From Hyphomicrobiales bacterium (GTDB lineage: Bacteria; Pseudomonadota; Alphaproteobacteria; Rhizobiales; Devosiaceae): DNA of 64,000 nt. The stretch covers positions 248,001 to 312,000 of the forward strand of contig JAIYDI010000018.1 in the NCBI GenBank assembly GCA_027487555.1. Reading direction: 5' to 3'. The notes under the pieces are model-generated. The model saw nothing but the letters and a program-made list of their open reading frames with translations. It was not told the DNA's origin and made no database searches. The translations under genes were made by a program, and so were the position numbers. Positions 24,311 to 32,352 of this stretch are shown here, piece by piece; position 1 is the first letter of the stretch; the number at the start of each line of letters is the position of its first letter.

Positions 24311-25723
24311 TCAGTGGAGCGGCGGGCGGCTTGTGTGCCAGTCGGTCGCCTGCTGATAGGCGTGCGCCGCCCTGAGCAGGGCACCCTCGCTCAGGTGCGG
24401 ACCGATGAGTTGCACGCCGATCGGCATGCCGACTTCGGCAATACCGCAGGGGAAGGTGATGGCCGGGACCCCGGCGAGATTGTAGGGCGAGGTGTAGCCG
24501 ACAAGGCCGGGCAGGTCCTCGAGCGCCTTGTCCATTTCATCGTAGCGCAGGCCAACCTTGTTGTAGATCGGCGAGATCAGGGCATCGATGCCCACGAAGG
24601 TGCTTGCAAGGGTGCCGCGCCAGCGGGTCTGGGTGATGTAGGCGCGCGACAGGTCCAGCGGACCATAGGTAAGGCCGCGTTCGATGGCCTTGCCAAGTGC
24701 CGGACCGTATTCGTCCCGCTTTTCCGCATATACCTTTTGGTGCCACTGGGCGCACTCGGCATCCGTGATCTTAAGTGCTGCCTGGTAGGCGTCGGTGCGA
24801 TCCGGGATCTTGACCGTGACAAGTGTCGCGCCAAGCGCAGTGTAGGTCTTGATCACCGCCGCGATGGCACTCTGGGTCTCTGGGTCGATATTGTCGGAGA
24901 GGTAGGCTTCGTCGATGCCGATGCGGAAACCGCGGGCGCCAAGGACACCATCCAGCATGCCCAGATAGTTCGGCACGGGCGCTGTGAGCGCTGTCGGATC
25001 ATTCGGGTCTGCGCCGGCAAAAGCGCCCAGCATGGCGGCACAATCGGCGGCCGTGCGGGCCATTGGCCCGATGGTATCGAGCGAGTCGGCGAGAGCGAAA
25101 ACGCCGTAGCGGCTGGTCCGGCCCCAGGTCACCTTGAGGCCGGTGACTCCGCAGGCGGCGGACGGAAAACGGATCGACCCGCCGGTATCGGTGCCGAGCG
25201 ACGCGTAGCAGAGCCCTGCGGCGGTCGCGGAGCCGGAGCCAGACGACGAGCCCCCGGGCCAATAATCCTTGTTCCACGGGTTTATGCAGTCGCCGAGCAT
25301 AGGGTGATGCTCGGCAAAGGCGCCTTCGTGCAGGTGCAGGTGCCCGAGGATGACCGCGCCGGCAGACTTCAGCCGGTGGATGATCGTCGCGTCCTTGTCC
25401 GACACGACGTTGTACGCCTTGGTGGCGAAGGTTGCGGGCGCACCCTTCACCTCAAACAGGTCCTTGATGCCGATCGGCACGCCATGGAGCGGACCCCGGT
25501 GGCGTCCGGCGGCGATCTCTGCATCGGCTGCCGCAGCCGCCGCGAGCGCTGTTTCGCCCGTGACCAGCAGATAGGCATTGAGCGCTGGGTTGAGGGCGGC
25601 GATGCGGTCGAGCAGGTGTCTCGTGAGCTCAACCGAAGTGATCTCGCGTCGGGCGATCTGCGCAGAGACATCCATCAGCGATGCGTAGTGCAGTTCGTCG
25701 GCAGCAGGGGATTTTTCCAGCAT
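24311..25723 (-). CDS. Amidase signature family hydrolase (second of three tandem amidases)
   Basis: This 470-aa amidase has Lys87 (GVPIGIKDLF), cis-Ser159 (PGGSSSGSGS) and Ser183 (TGGSIRFPSA). It has no signal peptide. AAGG lies nine bases before the ATG, which is one base from the previous amidase stop. It is close in sequence to the amidase downstream, and the C-terminal AYQQATDWHT is shared. It lies between two other amidases, so substrate division within the operon is likely. The family includes enzymes acting on aryl amides, allophanate, carboxybiuret and glutaminyl-tRNA, and the sequence alone does not choose between them. Confidence 0.88.
   Translation of the reverse strand: MLEKSPAADELHYASLMDVSAQIARREITSVELTRHLLDRIAALNPALNAYLLVTGETALAAAAAADAEIAAGRHRGPLHGVPIGIKDLFEVKGAPATFATKAYNVVSDKDATIIHRLKSAGAVILGHLHLHEGAFAEHHPMLGDCINPWNKDYWPGGSSSGSGSATAAGLCYASLGTDTGGSIRFPSAACGVTGLKVTWGRTSRYGVFALADSLDTIGPMARTAADCAAMLGAFAGADPNDPTALTAPVPNYLGMLDGVLGARGFRIGIDEAYLSDNIDPETQSAIAAVIKTYTALGATLVTVKIPDRTDAYQAALKITDAECAQWHQKVYAEKRDEYGPALGKAIERGLTYGPLDLSRAYITQTRWRGTLASTFVGIDALISPIYNKVGLRYDEMDKALEDLPGLVGYTSPYNLAGVPAITFPCGIAEVGMPIGVQLIGPHLSEGALLRAAHAYQQATDWHTSRPPLH
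24333..24363 (-). repeat. 31-bp exact direct repeat, copy 2
   Basis: Identical to 22912-22942, at the 3' end of the middle amidase gene. The spacing is 1421 bp, about one gene length, consistent with tandem duplication or gene conversion. Confidence 0.85.
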
Positions 25724-25724
25724 G

Positions 25725-27152
25725 TCATGCAGCCTTGGAAAGGACGGGGAGGGTGGGGCGATGCGCGACTACGCCGGCGGCCGCCTCGAAGGCGGCGCCG
25801 ACGCGCAGCACCAGCGCTTCGGCAAAGGGGCGGCCGACGATCTGCGCGCTCAAGGGCAGGCCGTTGGCGCCGAAGCCGATGGGCAGCGCCAGCGCCGGGC
25901 TGCCGGTGACATTGAAAGGGCCGGTAAGGATGCCGGACCATTTGCCGGCATCGGGGCCCATTTCGTCAAAGCGGCCGGCGGTCATCAGCGCATTGGGAGC
26001 GAGCAGGACGTCATGGCTCGCGAGTGGACCGTTGTAGACAGCCGCAGTCAGTTCGCGCCGAAGGCGCTGTGCCTGGACGACATCAGCACCAGAGAGCAGG
26101 GCGCCCGAAACGAGGTGCTGATAGGCATAGCGGCCATAGGCATGGGGCCGGGTCTTCAGCGTCTCTTCATGGATGGCATAGGCTTCAGCGAAGAGGATGG
26201 CGCGGTTGCAGGCGTCGAACAACTCGAAGGGCGGCATGTCGACCTCGTCGACCGTGGCACCAAGCTTGGCGAGGAGTTCGGCAGCGCCATCGAGGCCGGT
26301 GAGCGCCTCGTTGGTGAGCGACGGGTTGTCTATGAAGAACTTCCGCGTGTAGCCCACGCGGATGCCCGAAATGCCGGCATTGAGTCCGGAGAGGAAATCC
26401 GGCACGGGGACATCGGCGGATGCTGGGTCAAGCGGATCGTAGCCCGATATCACCTGCATCGTGATGGCCGTGTCCTCCACAGTACGCGACAGCGGCCCAG
26501 CATGGTCGAGCGAAAAGGCGAGTGGATAGACGCCATGACGCGATACGCGGCCATAGGTCGGCTTCAGGCCGACCGTGCCGCAGAAGGCGGCCGGCCCGCG
26601 GATTGAGCCGCCGGTATCCGACCCCATTGCCATCCGCATCATACCCGCGGCTACGGCGGCGGCGGAGCCAGACGAAGAACCGGATGTGGTGTGCTCGAGA
26701 TTCCAGGGGTTGCGGGCGGGTGGCGAGAAGAGATCGAAGCTCGGACCGCCGATGGCGAACTCGAAGGTGCCCAGTTTCCCCAGCATGACACCACCGCCGG
26801 CCCGTAGCTTGGCTTCCACCACGCAGTCTGCGGCGGGAATGTTGTCGCGCAGCAGGTTGGAGTGACAGGTGGTGCGGATGCCGGCGGTCGAGAAGATATC
26901 CTTGAGCGCGTAGGGAATGCCCTGCATCGGCCCCTTGTCGACCCCGTTCGCGAAGTCCGCGTCGGCTTGCTCGGCATCGTGCAGGGCGCGCTCGATGGTG
27001 GGCAGCACGAAGGCATTCACCACAGGCTCGAGCGCCGCGATTTTCTTCAAGGAGGCTTCGGTGAGCGTCCTCGAGGTAATTGTGCCCGAACGCAGCGCCG
27101 CTCCGGCTTCGGCGATGGAGAGATCGGTGAGGTCGGCGGGATGGGCGCTCAT
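25725..27152 (-). CDS. Amidase signature family hydrolase (first of three tandem amidases; AtzE/GatA-like)
   Basis: This 475-aa amidase starts at MSAHPADLTDLS with AAGGAG eight bases upstream, overlapping the stop of a 70-aa gene (ATGA). The triad is Lys84 (PYALKDIF), cis-Ser159 (TSGSSSGSAA) and Ser183 (TGGSIRGPAA). Coupling to a small upstream protein recalls AtzE with AtzG and GatA with GatC, where the small subunit stabilises the amidase. It is therefore the best candidate for a heteromeric amidase among the three. The substrate is unknown; small ureides or carbamoyl compounds fit the setting. Confidence 0.87.
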   Translation of the reverse strand: MSAHPADLTDLSIAEAGAALRSGTITSRTLTEASLKKIAALEPVVNAFVLPTIERALHDAEQADADFANGVDKGPMQGIPYALKDIFSTAGIRTTCHSNLLRDNIPAADCVVEAKLRAGGGVMLGKLGTFEFAIGGPSFDLFSPPARNPWNLEHTTSGSSSGSAAAVAAGMMRMAMGSDTGGSIRGPAAFCGTVGLKPTYGRVSRHGVYPLAFSLDHAGPLSRTVEDTAITMQVISGYDPLDPASADVPVPDFLSGLNAGISGIRVGYTRKFFIDNPSLTNEALTGLDGAAELLAKLGATVDEVDMPPFELFDACNRAILFAEAYAIHEETLKTRPHAYGRYAYQHLVSGALLSGADVVQAQRLRRELTAAVYNGPLASHDVLLAPNALMTAGRFDEMGPDAGKWSGILTGPFNVTGSPALALPIGFGANGLPLSAQIVGRPFAEALVLRVGAAFEAAAGVVAHRPTLPVLSKAA

Positions 27153-27361
27153 TCCGTCCACTCCTTGAGGCTCATCATATGAGCCGGCTCCGCGCCCAGC
27201 GGCCTGGGGCGGCGGAGCCAGTGGAGGTTCCCCAACATCCGTGCGGCATTCGCATATGTGCCATGGGCCCGATCATCGGGCGGCACGATGCCCTGGGCAC
27301 GGAACCGCGCGGCGATGGCATCGAGATCGAAAGGGGGATCCTGGGGCGGCTTGGGCGGCAT
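27149..27361 (-). CDS. Small AtzG/GatC-like putative amidase subunit, 70 aa
   Basis: This 70-aa protein begins MPPKPPQDPPFDLDAIAARF and ends HMMSLKEWTE. I chose the ATG with GGAG seven bases upstream; an ATG four codons earlier is possible. It has a Pro-rich head, a likely helix DLDAIAARFRAQGI, and a basic, extended tail with paired Arg and Trp (LHWLRRPRPLG). The ATGA overlap with the amidase gene and the size resemble AtzG (68 aa) and GatC, helper subunits that wrap an amidase. Sequence similarity to either is not obvious by eye, so this is an inference from position, length and shape. Confidence 0.6.
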   Translation of the reverse strand: MPPKPPQDPPFDLDAIAARFRAQGIVPPDDRAHGTYANAARMLGNLHWLRRPRPLGAEPAHMMSLKEWTE

Positions 27362-27430
27362 GGCAAACTCCATCAGGCTCAATGACGGAGATGTAGCATG
27401 AGCCTTTTTAATTGAAAACGAAAATATTGA

Positions 27431-27438
27431 TTGTACAA
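27431..27438. promoter_or_regulatory. TTGTACAA palindrome, possible operator
   Basis: This is an 8-bp perfect palindrome in the AT-rich stretch 70 bp upstream of the small amidase-subunit gene. Short TTGTACAA/TTGTATACAA elements are frequent in operators of GntR-type regulators, but none is encoded in this locus, so the regulator is unknown. Confidence 0.35.
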
Positions 27439-27569
27439 ATAATATGCAGATTGCCGGTTTTTTGCGCTGAGCCAACCTAGCATGCGAGCTGCCGAAGGCC
27501 GCGGAAATCCTGAGGTGATCGGTACGCCTGCTCCCCCACGCTCGATCCAAAAGAGTTAATTTCTTTCAT

Positions 27570-27582
27570 AATCAACCTTTTA
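27570..27582. promoter_or_regulatory. IHF-binding site (WATCAANNNNTTR match)
   Basis: AATCAACCTTTTA matches the IHF consensus WATCAANNNNTTR at every defined position. It lies 41 bp upstream of the sigma-54 -24 element, where IHF bends DNA to bring an upstream enhancer-binding protein to the promoter. The pairing with a -24/-12 promoter makes both elements more credible. Confidence 0.65.
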
Positions 27583-27622
27583 GTCTTTTGAGTATCCTCC
27601 ATGCTTCCAGCGCAGGGTTGGC

Positions 27623-27638
27623 TGGCATGGTGCTTGCA
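27623..27638 (+). promoter_or_regulatory. Sigma-54 (-24/-12) promoter of the transporter-amidase-urease operon
   Basis: TGGCATGGTGCTTGCA matches the sigma-54 consensus TGGCACGNNNNTTGCW at all defined positions except one (T for C at position 6). The GG and GC doublets have the required 10-bp separation. Transcription would start near 27649, giving a leader of about 50 bases before the binding-protein ATG. Sigma-54 with an NtrC-type activator is the usual switch for nitrogen-scavenging genes. Confidence 0.75.
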
Positions 27639-27697
27639 AAGCTTTCTCACTAGGGGCGCCAACCCGAAAGCGCCACCGCTTGCAGGAGAGAAGCATC

Positions 27698-29290
27698 ATG
27701 AAGGTTTCGAGAATGCGAGGCATGTTCACCGCCGCGGCGATCGCCGTGCTGAGCGGTATCGGCATGGCCTCCCCCGCTTCGGCGGAGACCGTATTGCGGG
27801 TCGCGATGACCGCGGCGGATATTCCGGATTGGACCGGCGCCCCCGACCAGGGGTATGAGGGCTACCGGTTCGCCGGCTACACCATGTATGACGCGCTGGC
27901 GCTGTGGGATCTGTCGAGTTCCGACAAGGCAGCCGACATCGTGCCCGGCCTCGCGACCAGTTGGGAAGTCGACCCGGCTGATCCGCTGACCTGGACGTTC
28001 AAGCTGCGCGAGGGTGTCACCTTCCACGATGGGTGCCCTTGGAACGCGGACTCCGCCATCTGGAACTTCGAGCGCGTCAAGAACTCCACCTCGCCGCAGT
28101 TTAATGCGCGGCACGCCGGCATGCAGGGCTGGGCCGTGGGCGCCCTTGCCGGCTACGAGAAGGTCGACGACTATACCATCAAACTGAAGACGACCGTGCC
28201 GGCGTCGATGCTGCCCTACAGCATGGCGATGCTGTACATGATCTCCAATTGTGGGGTCACCAAGCTCGACAACAACTACGAGAAATACGCCGAGCGTCCG
28301 GCCGGTACCGGCCCCTACATGTTCGACAAGCTCGTGCCGCACGAGCGGCTCGAACTGGTGAAGAACCCGAATTACTGGAACCCGGCCCGTGTGCCCAAGC
28401 ACGATCGGCTCGTGCTGCTGCCGATGCCGGAAGCCTCGACACGCGCCGCTGCGCTGCTGTCGGGCCAGGTGGATTTCGTCGAAGCCCCGTCGCCGGACAC
28501 CATCCCAGCGCTCAAAAACGCGGGAATGCAGATCGTCACCGTGCCCTATCCGCATAACTGGGACTACCTGCTGCGCGTCGACAAGGGGCCGTTCTCGGAC
28601 ATCCGTGTCCGCAAGGCGGCCAATATGTCGATCAACCGTCAGGACGTCGCCGACATGCTGCAGGGCGTCGCGGTGCCAGCCTACAACACGCTGATCGAAT
28701 CCCAGCCGTGGTATGGTTCGCCCCCAATCTACGAATATGACACGGAAGGCGCTCGCAAGTTGCTTGAAGAAGCCGGCTGCCTGCCCTGCAAGGTTAAGAT
28801 CGGTATCTCGACCTCTGGGTCGGGCCAGATGCAGCCCTTGCCGATGAACGAACTTGTCAAGGAGCAGATGGACGAAGCCGGGTTCGAGGTCGAACTCGTG
28901 CCGATGGACTGGAACGCGCTGATCGCGGTGTTCTTCCAGGGTTCGGAAGCCTCGGGCTTCGATGGCATCAATTTCTCGATGGCGCCGATCGACGCGAGCC
29001 AGGGCGTGGTCAACAAGTGGTGGAGCCAGATGGCGCCGCCGAACTGCTGCAACTGGGGCTTCTACAAGAACGAGGAAGTCGACAAGCTGGCACTCGCGGC
29101 CATGGCCGAGTTCGACACCGCCAAGCGTGACGCCATCCTGACCGAGATGAACAACAAGGTGATGGCCGACGCGCCGGAACTGTTCATCGTGCATGACCTA
29201 AACCCGCGGGCGCTCTCGCCCAAACTCTCTGGCTTCGTTCAGGCCCAGAGCTGGTTCCAGGACCTGACCCCGATCGTGGTCAACCGATAA
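27698..29290 (+). CDS. Peptide/nickel-type ABC transporter binding protein (SBP_bac_5)
   Basis: This 530-aa periplasmic protein starts at MKVSRMRGMF with AGGAGAG upstream. The signal peptide is about residues 1-29, with cleavage after ASA. Family-5 features include the lipid-free Ala-rich leader, VPGLATSWEVDPADP, WTFKLREGVTFHDG and the C-terminal domain. Extra cysteines occur in pairs (EAGCLPCKVK; PPNCCNW), suggesting disulphides. Family-5 proteins bind oligopeptides, nickel, glutathione or opines. With amidases, formamidase and urease around it, an amide- or urea-containing ligand, or nickel for urease, is the best guess. Confidence 0.88.
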   Translation: MKVSRMRGMFTAAAIAVLSGIGMASPASAETVLRVAMTAADIPDWTGAPDQGYEGYRFAGYTMYDALALWDLSSSDKAADIVPGLATSWEVDPADPLTWTFKLREGVTFHDGCPWNADSAIWNFERVKNSTSPQFNARHAGMQGWAVGALAGYEKVDDYTIKLKTTVPASMLPYSMAMLYMISNCGVTKLDNNYEKYAERPAGTGPYMFDKLVPHERLELVKNPNYWNPARVPKHDRLVLLPMPEASTRAAALLSGQVDFVEAPSPDTIPALKNAGMQIVTVPYPHNWDYLLRVDKGPFSDIRVRKAANMSINRQDVADMLQGVAVPAYNTLIESQPWYGSPPIYEYDTEGARKLLEEAGCLPCKVKIGISTSGSGQMQPLPMNELVKEQMDEAGFEVELVPMDWNALIAVFFQGSEASGFDGINFSMAPIDASQGVVNKWWSQMAPPNCCNWGFYKNEEVDKLALAAMAEFDTAKRDAILTEMNNKVMADAPELFIVHDLNPRALSPKLSGFVQAQSWFQDLTPIVVNR

Positions 29291-29357
29291 TCGCAAGCCT
29301 CGGCCACGGGTCCCATCGGGGTCCGTGGCTCTTGTTTCTACCCAGGAGAGCGAACCC

Positions 29358-30314
29358 ATGTGGCTCTACGCATTGCGCCGACTGCTTCTGACGATCCCCA
29401 TCCTGCTCGGTGTCACCATCATCTGCTTCGCCCTAGTGAAGCTCGCGCCTGGCGATCCGATCCAGAACCTGGTCCGTCCCGAAACGCCCCCCGAGGAAGT
29501 CGCCAAGCTGCGCGCCTATTACGGGCTCGACCAGCCGGTGGTCATCCAGTATTTCGTCTGGCTTTGGCGGGTATTGTGCGGCGACCTCGGCCGCTCAATC
29601 GCCAACAATGCGCTCGTCTCCGAAGAGGTGGTGCGCGCTTTCCTCAACACTCTCAATATCGCGCTCATCTCGGTCGTGATCGCTTTCGTCGCCTCGATGG
29701 CGCTGGGCATCATCGCTGCAACCCGGCAGGGCGGCGCGGTGGACAAGCTGGTGACCGCTATAGCCGTTTTCGGCATATCGGTGCCGACCTTCTGGCTCGC
29801 TGTGGTGCTGGTCATCTTCTTCGCGGTGAACCTCAACTGGCTGCCGGCCACCGGAATGGGTGCCGACGGCTCGCACGGGTTCAACTATTTCGACTGGAAC
29901 GATTTCAAGTTTGCCGTGATGCCGATCATCGCGCTGGCGCTGCCGCCACTTGGCATCATGACGCGCACGACGCGGTCGGCACTGAGCGAAGTCCTTAACC
30001 AGGACTTCATCCAGACCCTTCGCGCCAAGGGCCTGAGCGAGGGCCGGATCATTGTCCACGCCGTGCGCAACATCATGCCAGGCGCCACCGCCATGCTTGG
30101 GTTGCAGCTCGGCTACCTGATTGGCGGCTCGGTGCTGGTCGAGACGGTGTTCACCTGGCCGGGCACGGGCTTCCTCCTCAACAAGGCGATCCTCACTCGC
30201 GACATTCCGCTCCTACAGGGCACCATCCTCGTGCTCGCGACAGTGTTCGTGCTCATCAATCTGGTTGTCGATCTTGCCCAATCGATGATCGATCCGCGCA
30301 TCAAGCGCATCTGA
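29358..30314 (+). CDS. Dipeptide/oligopeptide-type ABC transporter permease (DppB/OppB-like)
   Basis: This 318-aa permease starts at MWLYALRRLL with AGGAGAG upstream. It has the first membrane segment at about residues 9-30, the family motif KLAPGDPIQNLV right after it, and the coupling EAA loop LRAKGLSEGRIIVHAVRNIM near residue 220. About six membrane segments are visible. It forms a heterodimer with the permease at 30325-31227 and passes the binding-protein ligand across the inner membrane. Confidence 0.9.
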   Translation: MWLYALRRLLLTIPILLGVTIICFALVKLAPGDPIQNLVRPETPPEEVAKLRAYYGLDQPVVIQYFVWLWRVLCGDLGRSIANNALVSEEVVRAFLNTLNIALISVVIAFVASMALGIIAATRQGGAVDKLVTAIAVFGISVPTFWLAVVLVIFFAVNLNWLPATGMGADGSHGFNYFDWNDFKFAVMPIIALALPPLGIMTRTTRSALSEVLNQDFIQTLRAKGLSEGRIIVHAVRNIMPGATAMLGLQLGYLIGGSVLVETVFTWPGTGFLLNKAILTRDIPLLQGTILVLATVFVLINLVVDLAQSMIDPRIKRI

Positions 30315-30324
30315 GGAGGCCAAG

Positions 30325-31227
30325 ATGTCCGTTATTCCTGCCGACAGTGCCAGCCTCCCCGCCGCCCAGGGCGCACCTGCCACCAAGGTGCGCGGCTATT
30401 GGGGCAGCGTGTGGAACCGCTTGCGCTATGACTATGTGACGCTGTTCTGTCTTGGACTGATCATCGTGATCATCCTTCTCGCGGTCTTCGCGCCATGGCT
30501 CTCGCCAATGGACCCGGAGAAATCGAGCATGGCCAACCGGCTGAGGCCGATCGGCTACAAGAAGTACCTGCTCGGCACGGATGAGCAGGGCCGAGACATG
30601 GTCAGCCGTCTTCTTTGGGGCGGTCGTGTTTCGCTGATGATGGGCATATTGCCGGTGGTGTTCGCGACGCTGGTGGGCGGCATGTTCGGCGTTGTCGCCG
30701 GCTATTATGGCGGCAAGGTCAACATGGTGATCATGCGGACCATGGATATCTTCTTCGCCTTTCCCTCGGTACTGCTCGCGGTCGCCATCGCCGGAAGTCT
30801 CGGGGGTGGTATCGGCAACCAGATGCTGACGCTGACAGTGGTGCTAATCCCGCCGATCTGCCGCGTGGCGGAAACGGCCACCAGCCAAGTGCGTGCGCTC
30901 GATTTCGTCGATGCGGCGCGGGCGAGCGGCGCCTCCACGATCTCTATCCTGTTCAGCCATGTGCTGATTAACGTGCTGTCGCCGGTACTTGTCTATTCCT
31001 CTACGCTGGTATCGATCTCGATCATCCTCGCCTCCGGCCTGTCGTTTCTGGGCCTAGGTGTGTCGCCGCCGACCGCGGACTGGGGCCTGATGCTCTCGAC
31101 GCTGCGCCAGTCGATCTATGTGCAGCCGATCGTCACGGCACTGCCCGGCATCGCCATCCTCATCACCTCCATTGCCTTCAACCTCGTCTCCGACGGGTTG
31201 CGCCAGGCCATGGACGTCAAAGCCTGA
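30325..31227 (+). CDS. Dipeptide/oligopeptide-type ABC transporter permease (DppC/OppC-like)
   Basis: This is a 300-aa partner permease. It has an N-terminal cytoplasmic stretch of about 45 residues, then a membrane segment (LGLIIVIILLAVFAPWL). LLGTDEQGRDMVSRLLWGGRVSL near residues 84-106 is the OppC signature region. The EAA loop ALDFVDAARASGAS lies near residue 193. It starts ten bases after the previous gene, in the same operon. An OppC_N domain is present. Confidence 0.9.
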   Translation: MSVIPADSASLPAAQGAPATKVRGYWGSVWNRLRYDYVTLFCLGLIIVIILLAVFAPWLSPMDPEKSSMANRLRPIGYKKYLLGTDEQGRDMVSRLLWGGRVSLMMGILPVVFATLVGGMFGVVAGYYGGKVNMVIMRTMDIFFAFPSVLLAVAIAGSLGGGIGNQMLTLTVVLIPPICRVAETATSQVRALDFVDAARASGASTISILFSHVLINVLSPVLVYSSTLVSISIILASGLSFLGLGVSPPTADWGLMLSTLRQSIYVQPIVTALPGIAILITSIAFNLVSDGLRQAMDVKA

Positions 31228-31240
31228 GACCCGGAGCGCC

Positions 31241-32338
31241 ATGATGACCCTCGTGACAGAAACAGCCATCGACGCCGCTGCCGACCCTCGCGACCGCGGC
31301 GGCCCGGCCCAGCCCATGCTGATCGTGGAAAACATCAAGAAGTACTTCCCGATCCGCGCCGGGTTGCTCAACCGCAAAGTGGCCGAAGTGAAAGCCGTAG
31401 ACGACATCTCGTTCTATGTGATGAAGGGCGAGACGCTCGGTATCGTGGGCGAGAGCGGCTGCGGCAAGTCCACTCTGGCGCGGCTCCTGATGTACCTGAT
31501 CGAGCGAGACGAGGGGAACCTCGTGCTCGACGGCGACCTGGTGGGCGAGAAGTCGGGCGTACCGATCGACGCGCTGCGCCGGTCGCTGCAGATGGTGTTC
31601 CAGGACAGCTATTCGTCGCTGAACCCGCGGCTGCCCATCGAGCAATCGATTGCTTACGGGCCAAAGGTGCAGGGCATCAAGCCCAAGAAGGCCAAGGAGC
31701 AGGCACAGGACCTCTTGGGAAAGGTGGGGCTACGCCCCAACCTCTTCTCGCAGCGCTATCCTCACGAGTTGTCTGGCGGGCAAAAGCAACGCGTCAACAT
31801 CGCCCGGGCTCTGGCGCTTGATCCACGCTTGCTGATCCTCGACGAGGCGGTTTCGGCGCTCGACAAATCGGTTGAAGCACAGGTGCTCAACCTGTTGAGC
31901 GAGCTCAAGGAACAGCTCAACCTCACCTATATCTTCATCAGCCATGACCTGCATGTGGTGCAGTATATCTCCGACCGCGTGCTGGTGATGTATCTGGGGC
32001 AGGTGGTCGAGATCGGTCCGGTCGACAAGCTCTATTCCAACCCCAAGCACCCCTATACGCAGGCGCTGCTCGCCTGCCGGTTGAGCATGGACCCGGACGA
32101 GCGAGTCGACGCGGCGCCGCTCGCTGGCGATCCGCCAAACCCGGTCAATCCGCCTTCGGGCTGTCGCTTCCATACCCGCTGCCCCCATGCCGAGGATATC
32201 TGCATGGCCAAGGCGCCGGCGCTGGGCGATGTACTGAAGGCGACGCCGGACCAGCACCTCGCGGCCTGCCATATGGCGCAGGCGGGATCCGGACATTCCA
32301 AGGCCCCGGCGACACTCGCCGAGCTCTTCAACATCTGA
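31241..32338 (+). CDS. Oligopeptide-type ABC transporter ATPase (OppF/DppF-like)
   Basis: This ATPase of 365 aa has Walker A GESGCGKST, signature LSGGQKQRVN and Walker B LLILDEAVSALD, where Ala replaces the usual Pro after DE. The C-terminal oligopeptide-ABC extension has the GCRFHTRCPHAEDIC Cys motif near residue 307, which in DppD/OppD-type proteins can hold an iron-sulphur cluster. The ATG at 31241 is followed at once by a second ATG with better spacing from GGAG, so the true start may be 31244. Confidence 0.88.
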   Translation: MMTLVTETAIDAAADPRDRGGPAQPMLIVENIKKYFPIRAGLLNRKVAEVKAVDDISFYVMKGETLGIVGESGCGKSTLARLLMYLIERDEGNLVLDGDLVGEKSGVPIDALRRSLQMVFQDSYSSLNPRLPIEQSIAYGPKVQGIKPKKAKEQAQDLLGKVGLRPNLFSQRYPHELSGGQKQRVNIARALALDPRLLILDEAVSALDKSVEAQVLNLLSELKEQLNLTYIFISHDLHVVQYISDRVLVMYLGQVVEIGPVDKLYSNPKHPYTQALLACRLSMDPDERVDAAPLAGDPPNPVNPPSGCRFHTRCPHAEDICMAKAPALGDVLKATPDQHLAACHMAQAGSGHSKAPATLAELFNI

Positions 32339-32352
32339 TCGCGGAGGCCAGA

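Larger units (their letters stand above)
27362..27697. other. 336-bp divergent regulatory region of the amide/urea nitrogen locus
   Basis: This region lies between the leftward amidase operon and the rightward transporter-urease operon. It contains an AT-rich half next to the amidase side (27395-27450, with a TTGTACAA palindrome), an IHF-type site and a sigma-54 promoter. A 5-bp GGCGC/GCGCC stem (27655-27674) sits in the presumed leader of the binding-protein gene. No NtrC-type palindrome was recognised. Confidence 0.65.

Noticed and set aside
22794-24356. A 520-codon plus-strand frame across the last amidase gene
   Set aside because: It is antisense to an amidase with a complete catalytic triad and crosses an intrinsic terminator.
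27362-27560. A possible NtrC enhancer palindrome upstream of the sigma-54 promoter
   Set aside because: I looked for GCAC-N-GTGC type sites and found none close enough to consensus to report.
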